This document shows, in pieces, positions 38,028 to 48,189 of a stretch of DNA of 64,000 bases. The notes under the pieces are model-generated. The model was not told where the DNA came from, did not search any database, and saw nothing but the letters and a program-made list of their open reading frames with translations. The stretch covers positions 62,001 to 126,000 of the forward strand of contig NTLA01000002.1 in the NCBI GenBank assembly GCA_002457435.1. Reading direction: 5' to 3'. Made by a program: the position numbers and the translations under genes. Source of the stretch: Acidimicrobiales bacterium MED-G01. GTDB lineage: Bacteria > Actinomycetota > Acidimicrobiia > Acidimicrobiales > Poriferisodalaceae. Position 1 is the stretch's first letter, and each line of letters begins with the position of its first letter.

Positions 38028-39239
38028 TCAGCCATTATCCTCAGTTTGTGGCTTCGGAAATCCCGGCCGAATAGCGGAATGGCCGTACCTCTGTCGGATG
38101 CCGTCCATGGCAGCCGAAAGCTTTCCCCAACCCGAGTCATTGTCCTCAACCCCGGCAAGCGTGAGCTGCTGAGGTCCTGGCAAACCCAAGCGGCTGAGCC
38201 CAACTCCCAGCAGCCTTACTCCTTGTTCGACATCAAGTTCTCCCAGCAACTCAGTTGCCTTGCCGGCTATTTCCGGCAGAGTATCGACAGCTTCTTCGAG
38301 CGTCACTGACCTTGTCACATAGGACATATCGGGTCGTCGCATTTTTAGATGGATAGTTCTACCCGCCAAGCCCTGCTCTCGTGCCCTGGCTGAAACCGCG
38401 TCAGAAAGTCGAACAATTTGGCTGGTTAAAGCCGCTCGCTCATATATATCGGAAGCGAAAGTTTCTTCATGGCTAATCGACTTCCTTTCTCTTTCAGAGT
38501 CAACCTCTCGAAGATCAATCCCGTGACTCAATTTCGAAAGGTGATTTCCGTGAGAAGTACCGAGTTCCTCAATTAGAAGCTCCTTCGGAACTGACGCCAA
38601 ATCCCCTACTGATGAAATACCCAAGGCTTTCAACTTCTTGAGGGTCGCCGTTCCAACGCCCCACAACGCCTCCACCGGATGTGCTTCCAGGAAGTTGGTA
38701 GCAAGATCAGGGTGGACAACGAACACACCCACTCCTGGCTTTACCCCGTCAGGACTAGCCTTTGGTTTAGCCGCAACGGATGCCAACTTCGCGAGCAGCT
38801 TCGAGCTAGCAACACCTACCGAACAGTCGAGACCTACGCCTTCGTACACATCGCTGCGAATCTGCCACGCTATTTCCTCTGAACCCCCGAACAATCTGTG
38901 TGCTCCGCTGACATCAAGGAAAGCCTCATCCAGAGCTATTGGTTCCAATTGCGGTGTAACCGCGTACAAAATTTGCCGAACCTGTTGCGAGATCTCTTGA
39001 TAGCGCGAAAAATTCGAACGAACAAACACAGCATCCGGGCAAAGGTTTTTCGCTACGACGCTCGACATAGCCGATCGAACGCCTCTTGACCGAGCTTCGT
39101 AGCTGGCCGACGCCACCACCCCTCGTTCCGAATCACCCCCGACTATTACGGGTTTACCAACCAAAGAGGGGTCATCTTGTCGTTCCACTTCAACATAAAA
39201 GGCATCCATGTCAACATGGAGAATGGATAGCTCCGCCAT
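38028..39239 (-). CDS. dinB: Y-family DNA polymerase IV
   Basis: MAELSILHVDMDAFYVEVERQDDPSLVGKPVIVGG, LEPIALDEAFLDVSGAHRLFG, GVASSKLLAKLAS. Confidence 0.95.
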   Translation of the reverse strand: MAELSILHVDMDAFYVEVERQDDPSLVGKPVIVGGDSERGVVASASYEARSRGVRSAMSSVVAKNLCPDAVFVRSNFSRYQEISQQVRQILYAVTPQLEPIALDEAFLDVSGAHRLFGGSEEIAWQIRSDVYEGVGLDCSVGVASSKLLAKLASVAAKPKASPDGVKPGVGVFVVHPDLATNFLEAHPVEALWGVGTATLKKLKALGISSVGDLASVPKELLIEELGTSHGNHLSKLSHGIDLREVDSERERKSISHEETFASDIYERAALTSQIVRLSDAVSARAREQGLAGRTIHLKMRRPDMSYVTRSVTLEEAVDTLPEIAGKATELLGELDVEQGVRLLGVGLSRLGLPGPQQLTLAGVEDNDSGWGKLSAAMDGIRQRYGHSAIRPGFPKPQTEDNG

Positions 39240-39289
39240 CGAATCAGAGCGTTCCAAACACGGTGAGGTAACCGGTCAACACAACAGCA

Positions 39290-39820
39290 TCAAACTTGGG
39301 TACGTTCGACACGAAGTTCGCTGGCACTACTTCCATGAATTCGATAGCTGTATTCACCACTTTTTGGGACGTCATTGTTTAGATAGCCCATCAAAGGTTC
39401 GCGCAACCACAGTTGTTGACCTTCCAGCAGATCGGCAATGTCTTCCCGGCGAATCCACTCAGCCGCCCTAACTATTCCATCAGGGTCATCAATATGTAGC
39501 TCCCCTGAATAACTTTCTGCTAGGTGGACCTCAACACCTAACGTCCAATTCATATCGATAGCTTCAGCAGAGACTGTGTAGACGGGGCCGCTCCAACCTT
39601 GCACCACAAGCCCTGTCTCTTCTTTCACTTCTCTCGTCAACCCCTGCAAGATGGTTTCGCCTTCATCAATGACCCCACCCGGGGTGCTCCAATCGGTACG
39701 ACCTCCACGACGGTGATTCTGAACCATAAGTATCCGACCAGAGTCAAAGATGACTCCCCCTCCTACGGTCCAACGGCGCATTCCAAGAGTCTGCCACCCG
39801 TAGCTCTTTACCACCGACAT
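39290..39820 (-). CDS. NUDIX hydrolase
   Basis: GGVIDEGETILQGLTREVKEETGLVV: Nudix box GX5EX7REUXEEXGU. Confidence 0.92.
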   Translation of the reverse strand: MSVVKSYGWQTLGMRRWTVGGGVIFDSGRILMVQNHRRGGRTDWSTPGGVIDEGETILQGLTREVKEETGLVVQGWSGPVYTVSAEAIDMNWTLGVEVHLAESYSGELHIDDPDGIVRAAEWIRREDIADLLEGQQLWLREPLMGYLNNDVPKSGEYSYRIHGSSASELRVERTQV

Positions 39821-39836
39821 CCAATACGATGCTGAG

Positions 39837-40151
39837 GTGCCTGATGTACCCGACCCGCTCGCCGACCAGGGTCAGCGGCCTAAGAGTTTTGAAGTGCCAA
39901 GCGCCCTGCCCTCTGTCTTGGCGCGAGTCCTAGCTTTTTCAGCAGTAATCGTTGCAAGCATTTGCGGCGGACTGATGGGGCTCGCATTAGCCCGACTTCA
40001 ATGGGGCGAGACCGAAAAAACATGGGTAATTGTAGTCAGTATCGTCGGATCTATTTCAGCTTCGGTAGGGGTAGTTATCGTGGCTGTTCTCGTTCTTCGG
40101 GCGATGGCCGAGTGGAGCGAAGTTGCTTCTATAAGGGTCCGACGGAGGTGA
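39837..40151 (+). CDS. Small membrane protein
   Basis: Two hydrophobic helices; stop overlaps downstream GTG start (GTGA). Confidence 0.65.
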   Translation: MPDVPDPLADQGQRPKSFEVPSALPSVLARVLAFSAVIVASICGGLMGLALARLQWGETEKTWVIVVSIVGSISASVGVVIVAVLVLRAMAEWSEVASIRVRRR

Positions 40152-40972
40152 AAAGTTCAACTCCGAACCCCACTGAACTCAAACACCTGCATAGCTTGGC
40201 TGTGGTTTTAGCTAGACAGGCTGCCGAAGTGCACGTCCGCCGTGAAACTGGTTTCGTCACCTCCAAATCCACCGCTACAGATCCGATTAGCGACGTCGAC
40301 CGCGAAGCTGAGACTCTCATTGTCACCGCAATACGCGAGTCACGTCCCAAAGACGGAATTATTGGTGAAGAAGAAACTTCGATTGAGGGAACCTCCGGCT
40401 TCTGTTGGGTAATTGACCCGCTTGACGGAACCGTGAACTACCTATACGAGTTCCCCAGCCACGCTGTTTCGATTGGCGTTGAGTTCAACGGAACACCTGC
40501 AGTTGGTGTTGTCTACGACACCGCGCTAAACGAAATCTATTCAGCTCGGATTAACAGCAACGCAACGAAAAACGGCCGAGAGATCCAGGTAACTTCTTGT
40601 TCGAACCTGGCTCTGGCACTTCTCGGCACCGGTTTCGCGTACGAGCCGTCGGTGCGTCGTTCACAAGCAGAGCTACTTACCGAACTTATCCCTCAGGTTC
40701 GAGATATTCGTCGGTCAGGCTCGTGCGCCGTTGATTTGTGTTCTGTAGCTAGCGGCCGCCTCGATGCTTTTTTTGAAACCGGAGTCCACTGGTGGGACGT
40801 CGCCGCAGGCATTCAAGTCGTTAGAAGCGCTGGCGGGATTGCAACATATGAACCAGAGCAAAAACGCATTATTGCTTCTGGTCCAAACCTCTGGAAACAG
40901 CTAAATAGCGCTGTAGTACAGGCTGAAACTGTTACTGGCCCCCAATCCCCTCCCGAATCGGCCAATATTTAA
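40148..40972 (+). CDS. Inositol monophosphatase family protein (GTG start at 40148)
   Basis: DGIIGEEETSIEGTSGFCWVIDPLDGTVNYLYEFP; GSCAVDLCSVASGRLDAFFETGVHWWDVAAG. Confidence 0.93.
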   Translation: MKSSTPNPTELKHLHSLAVVLARQAAEVHVRRETGFVTSKSTATDPISDVDREAETLIVTAIRESRPKDGIIGEEETSIEGTSGFCWVIDPLDGTVNYLYEFPSHAVSIGVEFNGTPAVGVVYDTALNEIYSARINSNATKNGREIQVTSCSNLALALLGTGFAYEPSVRRSQAELLTELIPQVRDIRRSGSCAVDLCSVASGRLDAFFETGVHWWDVAAGIQVVRSAGGIATYEPEQKRIIASGPNLWKQLNSAVVQAETVTGPQSPPESANI

Positions 40973-40975
40973 GTT

Positions 40976-41656
40976 GTGAGTATCAGGATCCTAACTATTG
41001 AGGACGATGAACGAATCCGAACGGCAGTTCGTTTCGCGCTTGAGGACGAAGGTTGGAGTGTGCTCGAAGCAGAGACTGGGGAGCAAGCCTTGGAGGGTTT
41101 CAGCTCGATGGCGCCTGACCTGGTCCTGGTCGATATAGGGCTACCGGGGATAGATGGATTTGAAGTCTGTCGCGAACTGCGAAGAGGAAGTGATGTTCCA
41201 ATCATCATGGTCACCGCCAGAGATGACACACACGACGTAGTAGCGGGATTAGAAGCAGGAGCGGATGACTACGTAACTAAACCAATCGCCCCAAAGGAAC
41301 TCTCAGCTCGGATTCGCGCCCTTTTGCGTCGCGTCAAGCCGGAAGACGCTGCTGCAGCTCCTAGAACTGTTGGAGATCTTGAAATAATCCCCGACGAAGG
41401 AGTGGTTCGGAAAAACGGTGAGGAAATCCATCTAACAAAGACAGAATTCCATCTCCTGTGTGAACTGTCAGGCCAGCTAGGAAAGGTACTTAGCCGCGAG
41501 CATTTACTTGAAGAAGTCTGGGGATACGACTATTTCGGAGATGGCCGACTAGTCGACGTTCATGTTCGCCGTTTAAGAACCAAGGTTGAACCCGATCCCG
41601 CTCATCCTCGCCACGTCGTGACGGTGCGAGGCATGGGCTACAAACTTCAAGCGTAG
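40976..41656 (+). CDS. OmpR-family response regulator
   Basis: ILTIEDDERIRTAV, LVLVDIGLPGIDGFEVCRELR, C-terminal wHTH VDVHVRRLRTKVEPDPAHPRHVVTVRGMGYKLQ. Confidence 0.94.
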   Translation: MSIRILTIEDDERIRTAVRFALEDEGWSVLEAETGEQALEGFSSMAPDLVLVDIGLPGIDGFEVCRELRRGSDVPIIMVTARDDTHDVVAGLEAGADDYVTKPIAPKELSARIRALLRRVKPEDAAAAPRTVGDLEIIPDEGVVRKNGEEIHLTKTEFHLLCELSGQLGKVLSREHLLEEVWGYDYFGDGRLVDVHVRRLRTKVEPDPAHPRHVVTVRGMGYKLQA

Positions 41657-41658
41657 CC

Positions 41659-43062
41659 ATGAAGAAACGCGGCCTTCTTTGGCGCCGCCTCCCGCTGCGA
41701 ACGCGAGTGATCGGCGCGTTTACTTTGGGAGCTGCTGTCGCTGCACTGGTTCTAGTCGTAATCACATACGGATTGTCCCGCCAAAGCATGCTTCAACAAC
41801 GTGAAGAGTCGTCTCAGCGCCAATTCTTCGCGAACGCTCGTCAAGTTCAGAGCTCTCTTCGTGCAGAAGACCCAGACCTGACCCAATTATTGGAGTCACT
41901 GCCAAGCGTTAGTGGGAGTCGCTCTATCGTCCGCACCGGCGACGAAATCTGGACTTCTCTTTCCCTCACTCCAAACGATTTGCCAATTCCATTGATCACA
42001 TCGGTTCTTGAATCTTCTGCAGCTAAAACAATGAGATACCGATTAGACAACGAACCTGTATTGGCCTTTGGCCTCCAGCTTCGACCGAGTGCGGCATCAA
42101 CCTTCAACGAGGTTGCCTATTTTGAAGTGGTTCCTCTTGCTGAGGTGGAAAATACCCTAGAAAGTCTCGCACTGATTCTGTTGGTCGGTGGGGCCTTGAC
42201 CGTTCTAGTTGGTGTCGGTATTGGCTTGTGGGCTAGCGGTGGCCTTCTCAGGCCACTGACAGAAATATCGGAGGCCGCCAGGTCCATAGCCCATGGTCGC
42301 TTTGATACCCGACTTGAAGAAGTAAGCGACCCCGACCTTGACGCACTGGTTGGTTCATTTAACGAAATGGCGGCAGCTATGGAAAATCGCATAACTCGAG
42401 ATGCGCGCTTTTCCTCAGATGTGAGTCATGAGCTCAGGTCTCCCCTGATGACTCTCCGCGCCTCTATAGAGGTCATGCAGCACCGTCGTGAAGAGCTCTC
42501 TGAGCGCACCCAACAGGCTTTGGATTTGCTGAACGATGAAGTCATTAGGTTCGAGAATTTGGTGCAAGACCTACTCGACCTTTCTCGTTCTGATTCAGGG
42601 CCCATGGAGAACGATCTAGTAAATATCAACGAGCTCGTAAAGGCCACGTTGGAGTCTTCGGATGGTGACATCGCGCTCGAAGTTGCGGCAACTGCCCAGG
42701 GCGCCCTGGTCATGGGGGATAAGAGACGTTTAGCTCAGGTGCTCGACAACTTATTGAGAAATGCGGAAAAGTACGGTGACGGAGCCACCCAAGTAACCAT
42801 TATCTCGACAGGTAGCGCTATTGAAATTGCTGTCGAGGATGACGGACCTGGAGTAGCGCCATCAGAGCGGGAACTGATTTTCGAACGGTTCACTCGCGGT
42901 GCCGCGGCCCGCAAGCGAGGCGCCGGCGACGGGGCCGGGCTCGGATTAGCTCTTGTCGATGAGCACGCAAGGCGACATGGAGGCAGTGCTCGAGTTGAAG
43001 GCAGGAAAGGCAGAACTGGTGCCCGGTTCATTGTCTCACTCCCCAAAGCAGGACACCGATGA
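41659..43062 (+). CDS. Sensor histidine kinase with HAMP domain
   Basis: Two TM segments, HAMP, FSSDVSHELRSPLMTLRAS, NLLRNAEKYGDG, VEDDGPGVAPSERELIFERF. Confidence 0.94.
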   Translation: MKKRGLLWRRLPLRTRVIGAFTLGAAVAALVLVVITYGLSRQSMLQQREESSQRQFFANARQVQSSLRAEDPDLTQLLESLPSVSGSRSIVRTGDEIWTSLSLTPNDLPIPLITSVLESSAAKTMRYRLDNEPVLAFGLQLRPSAASTFNEVAYFEVVPLAEVENTLESLALILLVGGALTVLVGVGIGLWASGGLLRPLTEISEAARSIAHGRFDTRLEEVSDPDLDALVGSFNEMAAAMENRITRDARFSSDVSHELRSPLMTLRASIEVMQHRREELSERTQQALDLLNDEVIRFENLVQDLLDLSRSDSGPMENDLVNINELVKATLESSDGDIALEVAATAQGALVMGDKRRLAQVLDNLLRNAEKYGDGATQVTIISTGSAIEIAVEDDGPGVAPSERELIFERFTRGAAARKRGAGDGAGLGLALVDEHARRHGGSARVEGRKGRTGARFIVSLPKAGHR

Positions 43063-43676
43063 GAGTAACTCAGCTCCTATACGTGCTTCTCGTTGCCACT
43101 GCTGTACTTACGGTTAGCGGCTGTGGCCTAAGCACCGACGCTGAACCGACAGCGCTCTTAGTACCTAAAGACGTTTTTCCGTCCGACATCTCAGACAATA
43201 GCGAACCGGACGTTTCGACAAATAGCACTTTTCACCCTGTCTTCTTTTTTAAGGATGATTTATTAGTTGAGATCCAGCGCCGCTTACCGGCACCTGTTTT
43301 CCTTGACGCTCCTCTGAACAATCTCCTGAACGGGCCAACAGACAACGAGGCTGAGAGCGGATATGCGTCTGCAATACCAGCCGGAACCGCGATAGTTGAT
43401 GTGGCTCTGCTACGAAACAACACCATTTCGATATACCTGAACCAAACTTTCTTCGAAATTGAAGGCGAGCAGCGAATTAGAGCTTCAGCACAACTCGTAT
43501 TAACTGCATCAGCGTTGATTGGCGACACTCAAGGTGTTGTCTTCTTCCTTGAAGGAAAGCCGGTGCAGCTACCTGATGGGGACGGACTTATTGAAGAAGT
43601 GCTAGAGGGGCGTTCGCCGTCCCCGTTAACAGTCGATGATTACGCAGCGCTGACTCAGGGGGCCATGACAGACTGA
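43059..43676 (+). CDS. GerMN-domain lipoprotein
   Basis: Lipobox MRVTQLLYVLLVATAVLTVSGC; GerMN-like core PLNNLLNGPTDNEAESGYASAIPAGTAIVDVALLRNNTISIYLNQTFF. Confidence 0.8.
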   Translation: MRVTQLLYVLLVATAVLTVSGCGLSTDAEPTALLVPKDVFPSDISDNSEPDVSTNSTFHPVFFFKDDLLVEIQRRLPAPVFLDAPLNNLLNGPTDNEAESGYASAIPAGTAIVDVALLRNNTISIYLNQTFFEIEGEQRIRASAQLVLTASALIGDTQGVVFFLEGKPVQLPDGDGLIEEVLEGRSPSPLTVDDYAALTQGAMTD

Positions 43677-43679
43677 TTG

Positions 43680-45167
43680 TCAGGGAGACTTTGTGTCTTC
43701 TCGTTGACGATGCATTCGGTTAAGGCCTCGAAGGCTTGCTACGAGCATGAGCATCGCCGGGAATAACTCCAGCCGGCCGAGAGCCATCATCACCATCAGA
43801 ACCAGTCGCCCAGCCCTTGGAAACACGAGAAAATTACTTGTCGGGCCGGCCTCACCGAGTGCGGGACCAACGTTTCCCAATGCAGATACTGACCCACTAA
43901 AGGCCGTAACCGGGTCAACGCCCAGACCTGATAGGACGACGCCACCGGCGACGATCAGACCCAAATAAAGCAGGACGAACCCAACGACTTTCGATGCAAC
44001 CTGCTCTTCAATTGTAGTTCTACCCAAACGGATGGGGATAACCGCGTTGGGATGACGAGCTCGCATTAGCTCTCTGAATGAGTACCGAAAGACAACTTGT
44101 AAACGCAGTACTTTCATCCCACCTGCTGTCGAGCCACTCATACCCCCAACCAACATCAAAATCAGAAGCGTTAGGTGAGCAGCCGGCATCCAAAGAACAT
44201 AGTTTGAGCTTCCAAAACCCGTATTTGAACCTAGGGAGACGGCATAGAAGAGCGATTCCCTAATGTTTCGAAACCATTCGAGTTCGCCATGATTTACCCA
44301 AAGAAGCAGCATAAAAGCACCCGCGATCAGAGAGAGGTACCAACGGATCTCAGAAACGCGACCATACGCACCTATACCTTGCCTAAGCGCATGCCAATGA
44401 ATCGAAAAGTTGGCTCCTGCGTAAAGCATCCCAGCGATGATTACCAACTCAATCGCAACCGAGTCAAAGTGTGCAATTGATTCCGCACGGGGTGAGTACC
44501 CGCCCGTGGCTATGGTCGTAAAGGCATGAGTAACTGCATCAAAAACTGACATTCCAACCGCTAATAAAAGCATCGCAACAATGCAGGTGACGGCTCCGTA
44601 AAGCAGCCACAGGCGTCTTGCCGTGTCTCGCACCCGCAAAGACAGGCGGTCGGCTGTAGGGCCTGGAGCTTCACTAGCAATAAGGTCTAAACCGCCGATC
44701 CCCAGGGCTGGAAGCACCGCTACGGCCAATACGACCAGCCCCATTCCTCCCAACCACTGGGTCATGCTGCGGTAGAAAAGAAGGCCCTGGGGCACTGAGT
44801 CAAAGTCGGACAAGATTGTTGAGCCGGTGCATGTAAAGCCAGAAACTGACTCAAATATTGCATCGTCAAAATGAGCCCAAGGAACAACCCCGGTAAACAA
44901 AAACGGTAACGCACCGGCTAACGCGACCGCTAGCCAACTCCACGCAACCGAAGCAAAGGCAAGAGCCGAATCCGTAGTTGGAGAAACCTGCGAGCCAAAG
45001 AACAAAGCGCAGCCAACAGATGCTGTCACAAGAGCCGCCATGGTCAGGCCGGCAGCAGCCCCTCCTCCATCGATGAGGGCAACAACAGCAGAAAGGGTCA
45101 TTGCAAGGGCGACAGCCAATAACCCTGCTCCAGCAACGCGTACCGGTGTGATAGCTACCCGCCTCAC
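43680..45167 (-). CDS. trkH: TrkH family potassium uptake protein (canonical-looking)
   Basis: SVSGFTCTGSTIL, MTQWLGGMGLVVLAVAVLPALGIGG, TTIATGGYSPRAESI, LVGGMSGSTAGGMKVLR, SALGNVGPALGEAGP, ALGRLELF. Confidence 0.92.
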   Translation of the reverse strand: MRRVAITPVRVAGAGLLAVALAMTLSAVVALIDGGGAAAGLTMAALVTASVGCALFFGSQVSPTTDSALAFASVAWSWLAVALAGALPFLFTGVVPWAHFDDAIFESVSGFTCTGSTILSDFDSVPQGLLFYRSMTQWLGGMGLVVLAVAVLPALGIGGLDLIASEAPGPTADRLSLRVRDTARRLWLLYGAVTCIVAMLLLAVGMSVFDAVTHAFTTIATGGYSPRAESIAHFDSVAIELVIIAGMLYAGANFSIHWHALRQGIGAYGRVSEIRWYLSLIAGAFMLLLWVNHGELEWFRNIRESLFYAVSLGSNTGFGSSNYVLWMPAAHLTLLILMLVGGMSGSTAGGMKVLRLQVVFRYSFRELMRARHPNAVIPIRLGRTTIEEQVASKVVGFVLLYLGLIVAGGVVLSGLGVDPVTAFSGSVSALGNVGPALGEAGPTSNFLVFPRAGRLVLMVMMALGRLELFPAMLMLVASLRGLNRMHRQREDTKSP

Positions 45168-46753
45168 CGAACTGACCTCTCATGCCGAGTCAGACGCCAC
45201 CGACGAACTTCTCGCTGTACCGGCTCTCCAATTCCTCCCAAAGAAACCAAAATAGGCGTTACCGACACCCTTCCAATCAACATCAAAAGAGCTCCGGAAA
45301 GGTGCCCAACCGCTCCCAATGCTCGCAGGTGCTCATTCGGCCCCCCGAGACCGAATGCAAATCCGACGTTTGAAAGCGAAGAGATAGCGAATGAAAAAGC
45401 AGCTTCAAAGTTTAATCCATCAGCGGTAAATAGCAGCACAGAGGCAAGGATGACCATGGTCGCCAGAAATAGCTCTCCAATTATCCTCGCCAGAGCAACT
45501 TCGCCGATAGAAGATCTTCCTAGGTGAATTTTTTCTACTGCGGATGGATGAATACTTCGACGCAGTTCGCGTCCTATATACCGCCCTAAAACCATGAATC
45601 TCATGACTTTGAATCCGCCAGCGACTGAAGCAGACATGCCACCTATGACCATCAAGACAAGAAGCAATGCCTCTGAGCCATACGAAACCAACGTCGGGTT
45701 GCTTGCGACGTATCCAGTCGTAGAAATTGCTGAAGTTACCCAGAAAAGAGTTTCGCGAAGATTATTCACTGTCGGCCATTTATCTGACCAAGCAAGCACA
45801 GCCACGACTGCAATGACGATCAACCCGATGTATGTGCGAAACTCGATACTTCGGACAAAACGATGTAGATCCCCCCGGCGCAAAGCCCTAAACATTAGGG
45901 GCAAGCTTGTGCCAGCGGTGATCATCCCGACAATGGCAACCCATTCGATAGCCGGCGACTCAAACGCGCCGATCGAACCTGAATAGCTGGAAAATCCACC
46001 GGATGAAACGGTCGTCAGTGAATGGATCACACTGTCAACTAACGGCATACCCGCTGAGAAATATGCGATTGCAAGCAAAATCGTCAGACCCATATAGAGG
46101 GTCAATAGTCGAACCATCGTTGAGCTGCTTCTGGGAGCCAATCGCCTGGCCGATCGAGTCGCAACTCCTCCATCTGCATCTAAACCACCCACACCTAAGT
46201 GAGGCAAAATGCGAACCAGAACGACGATCATTGCAGCAGCGGCCAACCATTGACCAAAGGATCGAAACAGCGTCATCCCAAGGGAGAGTGATTCTGGCTC
46301 AACGGTAGTCGCGTTGGTTCCGGTAACGGTCGCAGAAGCCTCGACCAAAGCAACATCGATTGTCGGAGCAACCCCTGTTACTAGGTGTGCGACAGTTGCG
46401 GCGACCAACGCTGCCAAAGCGCCACTGACAAAGGCCGTGAACAACTGAGCTATTGGCAAAGTGGATGGAAATTTCGAAAAACGAAGAATGGAAAACCCCA
46501 GCAGCTGGATGGTAAGACCCGAAGCGAGGAATGCAAGGGCATCGGGACCTCCGTCCAACCAATCGATAACTCCACAGGCAAAAAAGAGGGGTGCAATCAA
46601 GACCCACACCGCTCCAACAGTTACCCCCGTTGCTGACTCGATCCGACCTTTGGAGAGTTGGCGAAGCAATAACGCTGACTGTCTGAGCATCCAGGCAGTC
46701 AGGCGCTGAGCATACCCAGGGACAACGGCCCGTATCGGAGACTTTGGGGTCAC
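45164..46753 (-). CDS. TrkH-like protein with divergent first pore-loop region
   Basis: SFGQWLAAAAMIVVLVRILPHLGVGG, TTVSSGGFSSYSGSI, VIGGMSASVAGGFKVMR, SSLSNVGFAFGLGGP; first filter region is ASATVTGTNAT. Confidence 0.85.
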   Translation of the reverse strand: MTPKSPIRAVVPGYAQRLTAWMLRQSALLLRQLSKGRIESATGVTVGAVWVLIAPLFFACGVIDWLDGGPDALAFLASGLTIQLLGFSILRFSKFPSTLPIAQLFTAFVSGALAALVAATVAHLVTGVAPTIDVALVEASATVTGTNATTVEPESLSLGMTLFRSFGQWLAAAAMIVVLVRILPHLGVGGLDADGGVATRSARRLAPRSSSTMVRLLTLYMGLTILLAIAYFSAGMPLVDSVIHSLTTVSSGGFSSYSGSIGAFESPAIEWVAIVGMITAGTSLPLMFRALRRGDLHRFVRSIEFRTYIGLIVIAVVAVLAWSDKWPTVNNLRETLFWVTSAISTTGYVASNPTLVSYGSEALLLVLMVIGGMSASVAGGFKVMRFMVLGRYIGRELRRSIHPSAVEKIHLGRSSIGEVALARIIGELFLATMVILASVLLFTADGLNFEAAFSFAISSLSNVGFAFGLGGPNEHLRALGAVGHLSGALLMLIGRVSVTPILVSLGGIGEPVQREVRRWRLTRHERSVR

Positions 46754-48102
46754 CCGAAGGCCTGCTTCACCTCATCCACCAGATGAGGCTTCGCAAATAC
46801 GATTGCATGGTCGCGGGCCCTTAGAACACTTCGACCGCGCGCTATGTGAGCATTTCCATCGCGAACAATGGCAGCAAGCAGGACACTTCCCGACAGTCCG
46901 AGGTCCTTTACTGCCATCCCATCAGCACGAGCATCGGGTGCAACTTCAAATTCGACAACTTCGACATCCCCTTCCAAAAACGTGGCCACAGCAGCCACAT
47001 CTCCACGGACGTAGCGCAACACGCTGTTAGCGCTAGCAGTTCGGGGAGATAACGCTGCATCGATGCCTACTTGCTCCAATAGGGGTAACAAGCTCAGACG
47101 ATGGACAACAGCAATAGTTTCTGGAGCACCCATCGACTTTGCGTAGAGGCAAGCAAGAACGTTGGCATCGTCTTCGCCCGTACATGCGATTACGGCATCA
47201 AAATCTCCTACCCGTTCCGAAGAAAGCAGGTCCGTATCAGTAATATCTCCCTCAAACACCAAACACCCGGGTAAATCTTCCGCCAAAGACTCGCAGCGCG
47301 ATTTGTTTACCTCGACAATGGCAACTTCCACTCCCCTATCGAGAAGACGTCTAGCCAAAAGTGCCGCTGTTCGACCACCGCCCAACATCATGACCCGCTT
47401 GACTTCTGTCCTATGAAGACCAAGCAAAGTCATTAACTCGCGACGCCCTTTACGACGGCAAACAACTCTCAGTAAGTCCTGTGGTTGAAGAACCATGTCC
47501 TCACGCACTACATGACTTTCTCCGTCACGAACTACCTCTCCAAAGATGAAATCCCACTCTGGCTCGTAAGCAGCACCGATCTCCCCCACTGAACGGCCCA
47601 CAACGGGCGCCTCATCAGAAAGCCGGGCACCTACCAACAGCACCTCGCCTCCGGCCATTTCAAAGAGGTTTCTAGCACCTCGATATAGCAACAGTTCCTG
47701 AATCGCTGCGGCAGTTTGTTCGTCGGGGTCAAGGACCAGATCAACTCCCATTGCCTCTCGAATTTTACGACCGGCTTGACCTCGCAGTTCGGGGTCATCA
47801 ATTCTGGCGATCGTGGAGAGTTTTTCTTCACCCCGAGCCTGGCGTGCTTGTAGGCAAACGAGCAAATTAGTTGTGTAGCTCTGAGTAACCGCCACCAACA
47901 CTTCGGCCTTCTCAACTTGAGCCTCCGAGAGCGTGCTTGGGTTCGTTGCATCCCCAACGACAGTTAAAACATCGTTGTCTCGTTCGATCCGCGTCAACGG
48001 TTCTCGCAACAGGTCGACTACGACTACGTCGTTACCTTCGCGTGACAGCCGAGCTGCTACGTAACTTCCGACCTCTCCGGCGCCGACCACGAGGATTCTC
48101 AC
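46750..48102 (-). CDS. trkA: Trk system potassium transport regulator (two RCK modules; GTG start at 48102)
   Basis: VRILVVGAGEVGSYVAARLSREGNDVVVVDLL; second Rossmann MMLGGGRTAALLARRLLDRGVEVAIVEVNKSRCE. Confidence 0.93.
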   Translation of the reverse strand: MRILVVGAGEVGSYVAARLSREGNDVVVVDLLREPLTRIERDNDVLTVVGDATNPSTLSEAQVEKAEVLVAVTQSYTTNLLVCLQARQARGEEKLSTIARIDDPELRGQAGRKIREAMGVDLVLDPDEQTAAAIQELLLYRGARNLFEMAGGEVLLVGARLSDEAPVVGRSVGEIGAAYEPEWDFIFGEVVRDGESHVVREDMVLQPQDLLRVVCRRKGRRELMTLLGLHRTEVKRVMMLGGGRTAALLARRLLDRGVEVAIVEVNKSRCESLAEDLPGCLVFEGDITDTDLLSSERVGDFDAVIACTGEDDANVLACLYAKSMGAPETIAVVHRLSLLPLLEQVGIDAALSPRTASANSVLRYVRGDVAAVATFLEGDVEVVEFEVAPDARADGMAVKDLGLSGSVLLAAIVRDGNAHIARGRSVLRARDHAIVFAKPHLVDEVKQAFG

Positions 48103-48189
48103 TTCACCAACGGTACCGCCCAAGTAGCAGAGTTAGAACCTGTGAGGCCCAGCTAATTGCAAAGGGCATGCACGCGGTAGGTTGTCACG

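Noticed and set aside
44866-46607. Long antisense/alternate-frame ORFs in the trkH genes (Cys/Trp/Arg-rich)
   Set aside because: Compositional shadow of membrane-protein codons; no start context or homology.
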